A DNA stretch of 32,122 nucleotides from a virus. Shown piece after piece: positions 1 to 7,112 of the stretch. The notes under the pieces are model-generated. The model saw nothing but the letters and a program-made list of their open reading frames with translations, searched no databases and was not told the DNA's origin. The position numbers and the translations under genes are program-made. The DNA is taken from IMG/VR virus record IMGVR_UViG_3300049491_001218, positions 1 through 32,122 of that record, one strand, 5' to 3'. Each line of letters starts with the position of its first letter. Position 1 is the first letter of the stretch.

Positions 1-867
1 TTACTTAATTTGTTTTAGGAGTAATTGACGATATAATTCATCTACATCATCGCGCAATTGCTTTATTTCACGGTGAATGGCGTTGCTAGGCGATGGTAAT
101 ATAGCACTCATTTTCATTTTAACTTCCCATATACTTATAACTTCAGATGCATTTACCTCATAGGTGGCATAGGCTTCATTGTCACTCTTTAAACTAAGCA
201 TACCGCGCTTTTCAATGCGGTTTAAAACGCGTTTAACTACTGCACCCTCATTTAAAAGTACCACGTGTATGTAGCCTTCCCTTATTTCGTCAAAGCTCAT
301 GAGCCTACGTATTAGCAGCCAGTCACCGTGGTAGATGGTAGTTTGCATACTATCTCCCGACACTTGTAGAAACACAAACTCACCACTTTGAAAAATGGGC
401 AACTGAAACTGAGGCAAAGACTGATGCCACTCTTGGCTTGAGACCTGCGTAGGCCAGCCAGCAGCAGCCTTATGGTCTATCATTAACACCACTGCGCCTG
501 TATTTGCAGTACTTTCAATGGTAATAATGGGAGAGGATGGAGGCACCAACGATGGGAGCTTGCCCTCTTGCTTTTTATTTTGGGCGGACAAATTAACCTC
601 ATTTTTATTTTGGGCACCCAGTTGGGCACCCAGTTGGGCACCCAAAAAAGGTTCACCTTTTCCTGTTAGTAGCCAATTCATATTAACATTATCAAACCTG
701 TTTGAAATATCTGATAGTATTTCAGCTGATGGCGCCGCCTCTGGCCTTCTTAAAATTCGGTATATTTTCTCTGGAGAGTTATATTTAAGTGCTTTTGCAA
801 ACTCGTTTGCATTAGCGAAGTTTAATCTTTCTATCAGATAATCAATTCTTTGTGAAATAGTTTTCAT
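1..867 (-). CDS. LexA/CI-type phage repressor (HTH + S24 peptidase)
   Basis: This 288-residue protein has an N-terminal helix-turn-helix region (about residues 1-66) and a C-terminal LexA-like S24 autopeptidase. Visible landmarks are an Ala136-Gly137 pair (KAAAG) suited to self-cleavage, the nucleophile in GDSM (Ser173) and the general-base Lys212 in GAVVKRV; the 39-residue Ser-Lys spacing fits the family. A linker (about 75-100) holds three LGAQ repeats and two AQNK repeats. The family binds operators to keep a prophage silent and is cleaved when RecA is activated, so SOS induction is likely (inference). It is transcribed away from the transposase, and its start codon (complement of 865-867) lies inside the first operator-like repeat, suggesting autoregulation. 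The window starts at its stop codon. Confidence 0.9.
   Translation of the reverse strand: MKTISQRIDYLIERLNFANANEFAKALKYNSPEKIYRILRRPEAAPSAEILSDISNRFDNVNMNWLLTGKGEPFLGAQLGAQLGAQNKNEVNLSAQNKKQEGKLPSLVPPSSPIITIESTANTGAVVLMIDHKAAAGWPTQVSSQEWHQSLPQFQLPIFQSGEFVFLQVSGDSMQTTIYHGDWLLIRRLMSFDEIREGYIHVVLLNEGAVVKRVLNRIEKRGMLSLKSDNEAYATYEVNASEVISIWEVKMKMSAILPSPSNAIHREIKQLRDDVDELYRQLLLKQIK
611..645. repeat. 12-bp tandem repeat inside the repressor linker
   Basis: The unit TGGGCACCCAGT is present twice in full (611-622 and 623-634), with a third nearly complete copy following. It encodes the repeated LGAQ residues between the DNA-binding and peptidase halves of the repressor. Being in-frame multiples of 12 bp, copy changes would alter only the linker length. 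Confidence 0.85.
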
Positions 868-917
868 ACTTGTTTGTATTATTCATACTTGTTTGTAAGT
901 TTGTGCCGTAAACAAGT
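865..917. promoter_or_regulatory. Repressor/Ner operator cluster
   Basis: The 14-mer CATACTTGTTTGTA occurs twice as exact direct repeats, at 865-878 and 884-897 (19 bp start to start). A near copy in the opposite orientation, GTAAACAAGT, lies at 908-917. Each 14-mer contains an imperfect ATAC...GTA dyad. The first copy covers the repressor start codon and the -33 element of the rightward promoter; the second runs into its -7 element. Binding here would block early transcription and could limit repressor synthesis. Whether repressor, Ner-like protein or both bind is not shown by sequence. Confidence 0.8.
873..903 (+). promoter_or_regulatory. Early rightward promoter, Bacteroidota type
   Basis: TTTG at 873-876 and TAAGTTTG at 896-903 are separated by exactly 19 nt, an exact match to the Bacteroidota primary sigma consensus TTTG-N19-TAnnTTTG. 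Transcription should start near 908-912, just upstream of the ATG at 925. It would drive the Ner-like gene, transposase and following early genes. Both elements overlap the operator-like repeats. Confidence 0.8.
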
Positions 918-924
918 CACAAAT

Positions 925-1125
925 ATGAGCGAAAAAAAGGAATTGGAACTACGGCATGGTGATATACCTGCAATAGCTGAGATAACAGGCTATAGCGACA
1001 GTATGGTGAAGCAAGTATTGAGTGGCGATAGAAATAACCCCACCATTTTAGAAGCCGCTGAGATGTTAGTAAGCATGAGAAATGCTTTAAAAGCACAATT
1101 TTCACCCCTGCGCCACACCGCTTAA
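925..1125 (+). CDS. Small HTH regulator, Ner/Cro-like by position
   Basis: This 66-residue basic protein contains a helix-turn-helix-like stretch (about residues 13-45) with GDIPAIAEITGYSDSMVKQVL, resembling the start of Cro/Ner-type domains. It is the first gene of the rightward early transcript, directly opposite the repressor, which is where Mu carries ner. Ner-type proteins dampen early transcription and the repressor promoter. I chose the ATG at 925 because the TTG codon upstream at 874 lies inside the promoter, before the expected transcription start. The family assignment is by position and HTH pattern only. Confidence 0.7.
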   Translation: MSEKKELELRHGDIPAIAEITGYSDSMVKQVLSGDRNNPTILEAAEMLVSMRNALKAQFSPLRHTA

Positions 1126-1136
1126 ATAGCTACGCC

Positions 1137-3095
1137 ATGAGAATAAACGAGCAAAATACCCTAGTACTAACAGTAGATGACTGGCAAGCTGCTGGGTTGT
1201 CATATAAAATATATGAACATGGACGCGCTCGTAACCAGATTGAATGCACCACCGTGGGTGGCAATGGCCGCAAAGCTGAAATAGTGTATGAGAGCTTGCC
1301 TGAACGATATAAGGCACCATTGCAGAAGCTTACCAATAATGACCCCTATGGATACTGCCGCACCCAAGCCATCAAACAACTACTAGAGCCAGATACAGCG
1401 GCACACCTTTACTATACCACTGTGCGCTTGGCTGATGGCAACACAATACACCCTGATGCGGCTAATAAGGCATACCAGCAAGCCAGATGGATGAACCTAG
1501 CCACCCGCCTAGCTGACAAAGATGAAACGATAGACCGCGCGGTGCGCAAAAGCCTTACCTCGGATAGATGGAAAGGATTTATACAGGGCTTTAGCAGTAA
1601 TGGTGTGAAGCTGCCTACAAATTATGAGCGGCTGATGGCTAAGCTGCGTGAATACAATACCCGCAACTACGCCTGCCTAATAGATGGCCGCGCCAGCAAC
1701 CAGAACGCCAGCAAGCTGAGCGATGAGCAAATGAAACTGCTGATGCGCCTAGTGAGCGACCATAGGAACCTAGATGATGTGATGGTGAGCAAGCTATTTA
1801 ACGCTGCTATGCGTGAAATAGGTGCAGATGTAACCATAAGTGATAGGACAGTAGGAAGGTACAGACGCAAGCACACCAGCCTTATAGCTGGCGCACGTAG
1901 GGGTGAAAAGGAATTTACCCATCATACCATTGCACAAGTGATGCGAAGCAAGCCTACGCAGGCAGGCATGATGGCCAGTATTGACGGGTGGACTGTGGAA
2001 TTACTATTTCAAGACACTCACTACAACAAAGACAATAAAAAGAAGACTGACTACCACCGCCGCCTAGACTTGGTGGCTCTGGTTGATCCATTCAACGACT
2101 TCATTATGGGCTACGCAGTGGGCGTGGAGAATATAGCGACCATACAGAGGGCGGTAAAGAATGCTGTGGACACTATATATAAACTTACAGGCAAGTATTA
2201 CCTTTTAAACCAAGTACAAAGTGACCATTTTGGCCATGCTACATTGAAGCCTTGGTTTGAGAATGTGGTAAAATACTACACACCTGCACAAGTTGGTAAC
2301 AGTAAGGCTAAACCTGTGGAAAGCTTTTGGCGAAGGCTTAATGATCAATACTTCCGCTTACAACCTAACTGGAGTGGACATAACATAGACAGCCGCAAAG
2401 AAAACCAGCCTAATATGGACTGGATAATGAAGCACAAGCACTTACTGCCAACTGTGGAGCAAGGCTACGAGCAAATAGTGCAAATAGTGGAGCATCATAG
2501 GGCTGAAAGGGAGCAAGAGTGGCTTGAGAGCTTTGGCGCACTGGTGGACAGTGGCCGCATGATAGAGATAACCAGAGAACAGTACCTGTTAAACTTTGGG
2601 ACTACTAAGCCTGACACCAATAAATTGACTCCGAGCGGCCTTCATTTTGAAAAGGACACGGTGCGGTACAGCTATGACTTGCTTGATGTGGCCTTTAAAT
2701 CACTTACATGGGTGGACTGGAAGGTGATATACGATACAGATAACATGAGTAGTGTGCTGGCTGTATGTGAAGATAGAGGGCTGCGCTACCTGCTACCAGA
2801 GGTGTATAAGCCAAGCATGGCCATTATGGACAGAAAGGATGGCGATGGCGCGCACTTGCAAGCCATAAAAGTATTGAAAGCACAACAAACCGAAACCGCT
2901 ACCGAATTTTTGGAAGAGGTGTACGCCGCCACGGAACGCTTGCTACCCGCAGCGAAAGACCCTCGCTTAAAAATGATCATAGCCCCCGATGGGCAGCATA
3001 AGAAAGCCATACAGAAGATAAAGAATGTAGTACCGATAGAGACAAGAGACAATGAGCCTATAGACTGGGCAAAAAAAGCACTGGAAGATTTTTAA
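1137..3095 (+). CDS. MuA-type DDE transposase
   Basis: This 652-residue protein has the size and layout of phage Mu transposase A: N-terminal DNA-binding segments (about 1-250), an RNase H-fold catalytic core, and a C-terminal region for MuB contact. Candidate catalytic residues are Asp283 (in SIDGW), Asp363 (in QSDHFG) and Glu395 (in KPVESFW); the 31-residue gap from the second Asp to Glu is plausible for rve-type cores. It would nick and join the phage ends for integration and replicative transposition. It sits between the Ner-like gene and the MuB ATPase, the standard Mu order. The ATG at 1137 follows the previous stop by 11 nt. Confidence 0.95.
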   Translation: MRINEQNTLVLTVDDWQAAGLSYKIYEHGRARNQIECTTVGGNGRKAEIVYESLPERYKAPLQKLTNNDPYGYCRTQAIKQLLEPDTAAHLYYTTVRLADGNTIHPDAANKAYQQARWMNLATRLADKDETIDRAVRKSLTSDRWKGFIQGFSSNGVKLPTNYERLMAKLREYNTRNYACLIDGRASNQNASKLSDEQMKLLMRLVSDHRNLDDVMVSKLFNAAMREIGADVTISDRTVGRYRRKHTSLIAGARRGEKEFTHHTIAQVMRSKPTQAGMMASIDGWTVELLFQDTHYNKDNKKKTDYHRRLDLVALVDPFNDFIMGYAVGVENIATIQRAVKNAVDTIYKLTGKYYLLNQVQSDHFGHATLKPWFENVVKYYTPAQVGNSKAKPVESFWRRLNDQYFRLQPNWSGHNIDSRKENQPNMDWIMKHKHLLPTVEQGYEQIVQIVEHHRAEREQEWLESFGALVDSGRMIEITREQYLLNFGTTKPDTNKLTPSGLHFEKDTVRYSYDLLDVAFKSLTWVDWKVIYDTDNMSSVLAVCEDRGLRYLLPEVYKPSMAIMDRKDGDGAHLQAIKVLKAQQTETATEFLEEVYAATERLLPAAKDPRLKMIIAPDGQHKKAIQKIKNVVPIETRDNEPIDWAKKALEDF

Positions 3096-3109
3096 ACATA
3101 ACATAAACA

Positions 3110-3994
3110 ATGAATCACGAATTAAAACAACAAATTTGGAAGGCAGTGGAAGCCGACCGTGGTCGCTTTGACAGCGCCAGCAAACATGCCACCTACTTAG
3201 GCATAAGCCCAGCAGCGTACAGCCAACTGGCCAAAGGTAAGTATGACAAAACTGCTAACACTAAATGGCAAGAGATAGCTCGCTTGGTGCGCTTTCAAAT
3301 GCCTGAAAATAGCGACTGGATTACGGCCAAAACGCCAACCTACCAGTATATAACTAACCAACTGGAGCTTGCTAAAAACAAGAGCCTTGCCAGCATATTT
3401 TGCGATAAAGCAGGGATAGGCAAAACATATACAGCCAGAGAGTTTAGCCGCACTCATGCCAACGTAGCCTACATTGATTGTAGCGTAACCAAGCACAAAA
3501 TTGACTTTGTACGTGCATTGGCCAAGGAGTTTGGAGTAGCTCAGGCGCAAACATGGAAGCAAACCCTTGCTGACCTTGTGAGCTACCTTAAAAGTAGCAA
3601 ACGCCCACTCATCATCCTAGACGAGGCTGGCGACCTTGAATATACTGCCTTCTTGGAGTTAAAGGCATTGTATAATCAGCTTGAATTTGAAGGTCGCTTG
3701 GCTTGCGGGTTTTATATGATGGGTGCCGATGGCCTTAGAGCGAAGATAGAGCGCAACATTAAGGGCAAAAAGGTGGGCTATACTGAAATATTTGACCGCT
3801 TTGGAGACCGTTTTCAAAGCATTACCCCAGCAGGCGATGTACACGCCCTGGTAAACTTTAACAAATCGCAAGCTTCAGCAATAATTGCAGCTAATAGTAT
3901 CGGCATTGATAATGCTGAAGCTGAAAAACTGCTTGCTGCCAACGAAGGCTTGCGCCGCTTACGCATCAACTTAGAAAAAAGGAGGGCCGCATAA
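3110..3994 (+). CDS. MuB-type AAA+ transposition target ATPase
   Basis: This 294-residue protein has an N-terminal HTH-like region (about 1-60) and an AAA+ domain. Walker A is CDKAGIGKT (98-106, Lys105) and Walker B is PLIILDEAGD (166-175, Asp171-Glu172). MuB proteins polymerise on DNA with ATP, choose target DNA, activate the transposase and give target immunity. It lies 14 bp after the transposase, as in Mu. Its stop overlaps the next start (TAATG), and a GGAGG motif inside its end precedes that start, so the following gene is probably translationally coupled. Confidence 0.92.
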   Translation: MNHELKQQIWKAVEADRGRFDSASKHATYLGISPAAYSQLAKGKYDKTANTKWQEIARLVRFQMPENSDWITAKTPTYQYITNQLELAKNKSLASIFCDKAGIGKTYTAREFSRTHANVAYIDCSVTKHKIDFVRALAKEFGVAQAQTWKQTLADLVSYLKSSKRPLIILDEAGDLEYTAFLELKALYNQLEFEGRLACGFYMMGADGLRAKIERNIKGKKVGYTEIFDRFGDRFQSITPAGDVHALVNFNKSQASAIIAANSIGIDNAEAEKLLAANEGLRRLRINLEKRRAA

Positions 3995-4572
3995 TGAAAA
4001 CACAACCAGCTTTTATACCTCCTGACCACTTTACCCTTGGTAAATTTAACACAGTGTCTGGTGTAGAAATAGATATAAATAACGTAAAGCCAACTGATAT
4101 AAGTATAATGGACATAACTATTGGGCTAAGCAATGTGTGCAGATGGGGTGGCCAAATAGAAAAGTTTTACAGCGTAGCTCAGCATAGTGTGATGGTGAGC
4201 CGACTGGCTCCACAAGAGCTGAAGATGGCGGCATTGATGCACGATGCTTCTGAGGCGTACCTGGGGGATGTAATTAGCCCGTTAAAATACATACTAGGTC
4301 GCAGCTATAAAGATATTGAAATGCGATTTACGCAGTCCATTTACACGCACTTTAATATAGGCATAGACGAGATCAAAGAAGTAAAGGAGTTTGACCTAAA
4401 GATGCTCCATGCTGAACACGATGCTTTTAGATGCGGAAACATGGGCATGTGGGATGATTTAATGTTTGACCTATTTGATGGCCGTATGACCAATATATGG
4501 TCACCATCATATGCGGCCACCAAATTTTACGAAGAGTACACCAATCTAAGAAAGGAGGCAGCAAGTGAATAA
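3994..4572 (+). CDS. HD-domain phosphohydrolase
   Basis: This 192-residue protein has the HD metal-binding pattern: His64 (in AQHS), His83-Asp84 (in LMHDASEAYLGD) and Asp134 (in KEFDLK), with Glu87 and Asp92 in the usual helix. The type resembles YfbR-like deoxynucleotide phosphohydrolases common in phage genomes. Likely substrates are (d)NMPs or dNTPs, so it may adjust the nucleotide pool during replication or remove a nucleotide defence signal; the sequence does not decide. GGAGGG at 3981-3986 is a good ribosome-binding site for the ATG, which overlaps the MuB stop by one base. Confidence 0.85.
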   Translation: MKTQPAFIPPDHFTLGKFNTVSGVEIDINNVKPTDISIMDITIGLSNVCRWGGQIEKFYSVAQHSVMVSRLAPQELKMAALMHDASEAYLGDVISPLKYILGRSYKDIEMRFTQSIYTHFNIGIDEIKEVKEFDLKMLHAEHDAFRCGNMGMWDDLMFDLFDGRMTNIWSPSYAATKFYEEYTNLRKEAASE

Positions 4573-4672
4573 TTCCCAAATAGAGGCCATCGTGTATGTT
4601 TCAATTTATCTGGTATTGCTGTTCGTAATATCAGTGGCTACCACTAAAGGAAGAAAAGGGCTAAAGAAATGA
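4565..4672 (+). CDS. 35-residue single-pass membrane protein
   Basis: A GTG-started frame encodes 35 residues: a short polar start (MNNSQIEA), a hydrophobic segment of about 17 residues (IVYVSIYLVLLFVISVA) and a basic tail (TTKGRKGLKK). The positive tail suggests N-out/C-in topology. AAAGGAGG at 4552-4559 sits 5 nt before the GTG, the frame overlaps the HD gene by 8 nt, and its TGA overlaps the next ATG (ATGA). Those couplings argue strongly that it is translated. Function is unknown; inhibitors of host membrane processes and superinfection exclusion peptides have this shape. Confidence 0.72.
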   Translation: MNNSQIEAIVYVSIYLVLLFVISVATTKGRKGLKK

Positions 4673-4992
4673 TGATCACTAAACTTTTGGGCATAAGCCC
4701 CGATAAATACTCAGAGCTTGTATTTGCACTAGGCTGCGAATGGTTGGAAGCTTATGTAGGCTCGCATAATAGCCTACTGATACAAAGCATACTTGAAACC
4801 ACAGAGTTTTGGGCGTGGTGGAATAGCCAAATGCATAATACTAATGATTACTACATGACCTGTGCTGCCGCTCCTGACATAGATGAGTGGATGAGCTTGC
4901 ACAAATATCCTTCAGTGAAGGGCATACTTCCCAAAATAGTACTTACCAGAGGCTATAATAATATGATAGGAAAGGAGGCTATTCATGCTTAG
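4669..4992 (+). CDS. Unknown early protein, 107 aa
   Basis: I do not recognise this family. The protein is soluble-looking, with an aromatic-rich centre (TEFWAWWNSQMHN, about residues 44-56) and no clear catalytic motif, signal or membrane segment. It is tightly packed between the 35-residue membrane protein (ATGA overlap) and the DnaA-domain gene (8-nt overlap). It therefore belongs to the same early transcript and probably serves replication or host takeover. Start is either of two adjacent ATGs. Confidence 0.75.
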   Translation: MMITKLLGISPDKYSELVFALGCEWLEAYVGSHNSLLIQSILETTEFWAWWNSQMHNTNDYYMTCAAAPDIDEWMSLHKYPSVKGILPKIVLTRGYNNMIGKEAIHA

Positions 4993-5536
4993 TGGTTACA
5001 CGATGACCGATGTCAGCAACTTTATTGCTGATGCTGAAAATGAGGTGGGTAGGATGATGGGAGCCCTTGTAAAATTAGAAATACGTTTCAGGCCAAAGAT
5101 TTCCGAATTAATGGATGAGATGTTAGCTAGTAACACAAGCAAGCTTGATGACAAGGTGAATGAAATAATAAATCTAGTAGGCATTGTCCTTGATGAGCAT
5201 CCAGATGATATAAAAAGCAAGAGCCGCAAGCATGAACATGTGGAGTGTAGATATATAGCCATGCGAATTATATATGATAACTACTACCCACATTTATCTT
5301 ACAGAGCTATTGGATCATATTTCAGTAACAGAGACCATAGCACTGTTTACAGTGCGGCTATTTACACCTTTCAAGACCTATATGAAACGGATAAAACATT
5401 TAAGGGAAAATATGAAAACTGTACTGACGAATATAAAAAACTCATAAACAAACAACAACAAAATGATGAATCTATTCAGAACTCAGAAAACGCCACCACG
5501 CCCGAATCCGATAGAGTTGAAGCAACGGTTAACTAG
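4985..5536 (+). CDS. Stand-alone DnaA domain IV-like DNA-binding protein
   Basis: Residues about 59-130 match the C-terminal DNA-binding domain of the replication initiator DnaA: RKHEHVECRYIAM (81-93) corresponds to its basic loop and helix, and IGSYFSNRDHSTVYSA (109-124) to the signature FGGRDHTTV that reads DnaA boxes. No AAA+ ATPase domain is present; the N-terminal 58 residues look helical and the C-terminal tail is Asn/Gln-rich. It may bind host DnaA boxes or phage origin-like sites, or compete with host DnaA. AAAGGAGG at 4971-4978 gives a strong ribosome-binding site 6 nt before the ATG. Confidence 0.85.
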   Translation: MLSGYTMTDVSNFIADAENEVGRMMGALVKLEIRFRPKISELMDEMLASNTSKLDDKVNEIINLVGIVLDEHPDDIKSKSRKHEHVECRYIAMRIIYDNYYPHLSYRAIGSYFSNRDHSTVYSAAIYTFQDLYETDKTFKGKYENCTDEYKKLINKQQQNDESIQNSENATTPESDRVEATVN

Positions 5537-5672
5537 CCTTTATAAACGCTACGTGAAATTCCATAGTAGGTTTGAAAGTATGCCACCTGATCACCCATCG
5601 CACGAAGGATTAAGAAAATTGGACGAAGCTTATCAAAATCAAATAATTGAACTCAATTTAAAACTAAAATAA
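5463..5672 (+). CDS. Small basic protein overlapping the DnaA-like gene, 69 aa
   Basis: This frame overlaps the last 74 nt of the previous gene and ends 15 nt before the next. It encodes a basic, proline-rich start (TQKTPPRPNPIELKQRL) and a helical remainder with many Lys/Arg. The upstream stretch is A-rich (AACAACAACAAA), a common start context in this phage. Its non-overlapping part would otherwise be an empty 135 nt in a dense operon. I do not recognise it; ATGs at 5463 and 5466 are both possible. Confidence 0.6.
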   Translation: MMNLFRTQKTPPRPNPIELKQRLTSLYKRYVKFHSRFESMPPDHPSHEGLRKLDEAYQNQIIELNLKLK

Positions 5673-5687
5673 AACGCAAAAAAAGCA

Positions 5688-6311
5688 ATGAAATCAACAG
5701 AAAAAAACCAGAAAAAAGTAAAGGTATTTACAGACCACAACGGCAACGAAATACCAGCAAACTACATCCACAAAATTGACAAGGAAAAGCATGCTGCGGC
5801 TCAGAAGCTTTGCACAAAAGCTGAAGACTTGAGTACCCGTTTAAAGTCATTAAAGGATGAAATGTTTAGCATTTGCGACGCTTTTCATGAGCGTATGCTT
5901 GCTGACAATAATGTAACCGTTCGCGTTAATAGTAAAGGCGGCTATAGCATTCAGACAATTGACAAGGCTATAAAGGTGGTAATTACCGTGGCCGAGACAA
6001 TACATTTCAACGATAAGATTGAAGTAGCTCAGGCTAAGATTCAGGAGTACCTTGAGAAGATAATGCAAGGCGCTAATACTGACCTTCAGTTACTGGTGAA
6101 CAGAGCTTTTAAAACCAGCAAAGGCCGACTGGACACCAAGCAAATCATTGGCTTATTTCAACTCAATATTACCCACGAAACGTGGAAGGAAGCTATGGAG
6201 CTCATAAAGCAGTCAATGACCACCAATAGCACTAAAAGATATGTGCAGGTATGGAAGCGCAAGGAAAACGGTGAGTATGAAGCCGTAAAACTTGATTTCG
6301 CAAGTCTCTAA
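5688..6311 (+). CDS. DUF3164 family phage protein
   Basis: This 207-residue protein matches my recollection of the DUF3164 family, found in the early region of many Mu-like phages. Features are an opening with FTDHNGNEIPANYI, a long helical middle (about 30-75), a YSIQTIDKAIKVVI strand region (about 86-99) and a terminal segment where VQVWKRKENGEYEAVKLDF resembles a compact beta unit. The molecular role of the family is not established, though its setting suggests DNA transactions. The start is preceded by A-rich sequence rather than a Shine-Dalgarno motif. Confidence 0.85.
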   Translation: MKSTEKNQKKVKVFTDHNGNEIPANYIHKIDKEKHAAAQKLCTKAEDLSTRLKSLKDEMFSICDAFHERMLADNNVTVRVNSKGGYSIQTIDKAIKVVITVAETIHFNDKIEVAQAKIQEYLEKIMQGANTDLQLLVNRAFKTSKGRLDTKQIIGLFQLNITHETWKEAMELIKQSMTTNSTKRYVQVWKRKENGEYEAVKLDFASL

Positions 6312-6334
6312 CTTTTAAATAACATAACATAAAC

Positions 6335-6724
6335 ATGGAAATTTACAACAAAAAAAACCAAGGAGCACACATCCAAAAGAACCTAAAAGAACCCATTGTG
6401 TCTGTCAGCAGAAACGGCACATGGCGATTTAACCGTGCTGCGATGAATCAGTTATCTATCACCAATGGCGACAAGGTTTCAGTCATTAACAATGGTGAAT
6501 GGTATGTGAGCTTTATTGACGAAGCCGAAGCCTTAGAATTGAGAGAATATGGCAAACAGAAAACCATTCAATTCACTCACAAAATGGCAGCAGTTGGCTT
6601 AATAAAAGCCATAGCCTCCGATGCGGCCAAAACCGTTTTTATGACTTTTGACCTAGAGCCTTGCACTCTGAATGGCCTGTTGGCTTACATGCTTTTAAAA
6701 TCAAAAATACCCCCAAAAATGTAA
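6335..6724 (+). CDS. Unknown protein with AbrB-like N-terminal pattern, 129 aa
   Basis: Residues about 21-60 (VSVSRNGTWRFNRAAMNQL...GDKVSVINNGEWYVSF) resemble the swapped-hairpin pattern of AbrB-type or related small beta folds, in which a conserved GDKV follows a short helix. The second half is helical with no motif I recognise. It follows DUF3164 with a 23-nt gap containing TAAATAACATAACATAAAC, the type of A-rich leader used by several genes here. It is the last coding gene before the structured untranslated stretch. A DNA-binding role is only a guess. Confidence 0.7.
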   Translation: MEIYNKKNQGAHIQKNLKEPIVSVSRNGTWRFNRAAMNQLSITNGDKVSVINNGEWYVSFIDEAEALELREYGKQKTIQFTHKMAAVGLIKAIASDAAKTVFMTFDLEPCTLNGLLAYMLLKSKIPPKM

Positions 6725-6849
6725 GACCACATTTCCCTAATGGTTCAAGGTGGCCGTTCGATTCGGCCACAGGGAGCAACATCAATGCAAGCACAGCTAA
6801 ACGATGAATGACTGATCGCGATACGCTGCCCGCGAAACGAGGGCAATAT

Positions 6850-7003
6850 GGGTAGGTGGCGAAAAATTGGTAAACGCAGGCCCCTGGCAGAGGGGTTACA
6901 GGAAAGATGTTAGCCGCTTGTACAGGCGGAGTTCCAGTAAAGAGAAATCATCAGCTATATGCCAGTGCTGATCCAGTTGCGGGTTCGAGTCCCGCCCTAC
7001 CCA
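6850..7003 (+). tRNA. tRNA-like domain with about 70 extra nt (not a standard tRNA)
   Basis: A perfect 7-bp acceptor stem pairs GGGTAGG (6850-6856) with CCTACCC (6996-7002), followed by discriminator A7003. Next come T8, G9 and a D-arm with 3-bp GCG/CGC stem and G18-G19 at 6869-6870, like class II tRNAs. The T-arm is canonical: GCGGG-TTCGAGT-CCCGC (6979-6995). The anticodon-arm candidate is a CCCC/GGGG hairpin (6881-6884/6892-6895) with loop TGGCAGA, lacking U33 in the best pairing. Between it and the T-arm lie two further hairpins (6914-6929; 6950-6972), making 154 nt in place of about 75-90. No CCA is encoded. It could be a pseudo-tRNA, a tRNA with an insert, or a tRNA mimic. Confidence 0.5.
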
Positions 7004-7112
7004 CGAGACACAACGAAAGTTGCCATGCGCGTGATGCGCAAGGAGCGGCTCTCTATTAGTAACCAATGCCCAGCGAGGTTCGCACCAAAGCATTAGTAGC
7101 GGGCAATAAATT

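Noticed and set aside
518-841. Rightward frame of 107 residues within the repressor gene
   Set aside because: Shadow of the repressor; its residues include the reverse-frame copies of the repeat (PSWAPSWAP).
874-924. TTG start extending the Ner-like gene upstream by 17 residues
   Set aside because: It lies inside the -33/-7 promoter and operator repeats, ahead of the expected transcription start; the ATG at 925 is adequate.
6850-7003. tmRNA or standard tRNA
   Set aside because: No tmRNA 5' signature or tag reading frame is seen, and a 154-nt spacing with no clean anticodon arm excludes an ordinary tRNA; I kept it as tRNA-like only.
6896-7093. Leftward frame of 65 residues across the structured RNA
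   Set aside because: It reads the reverse of a tRNA-like T-arm, a common source of false proteins (GRDSNPQ is such a signature), and lies against the direction of all neighbours.
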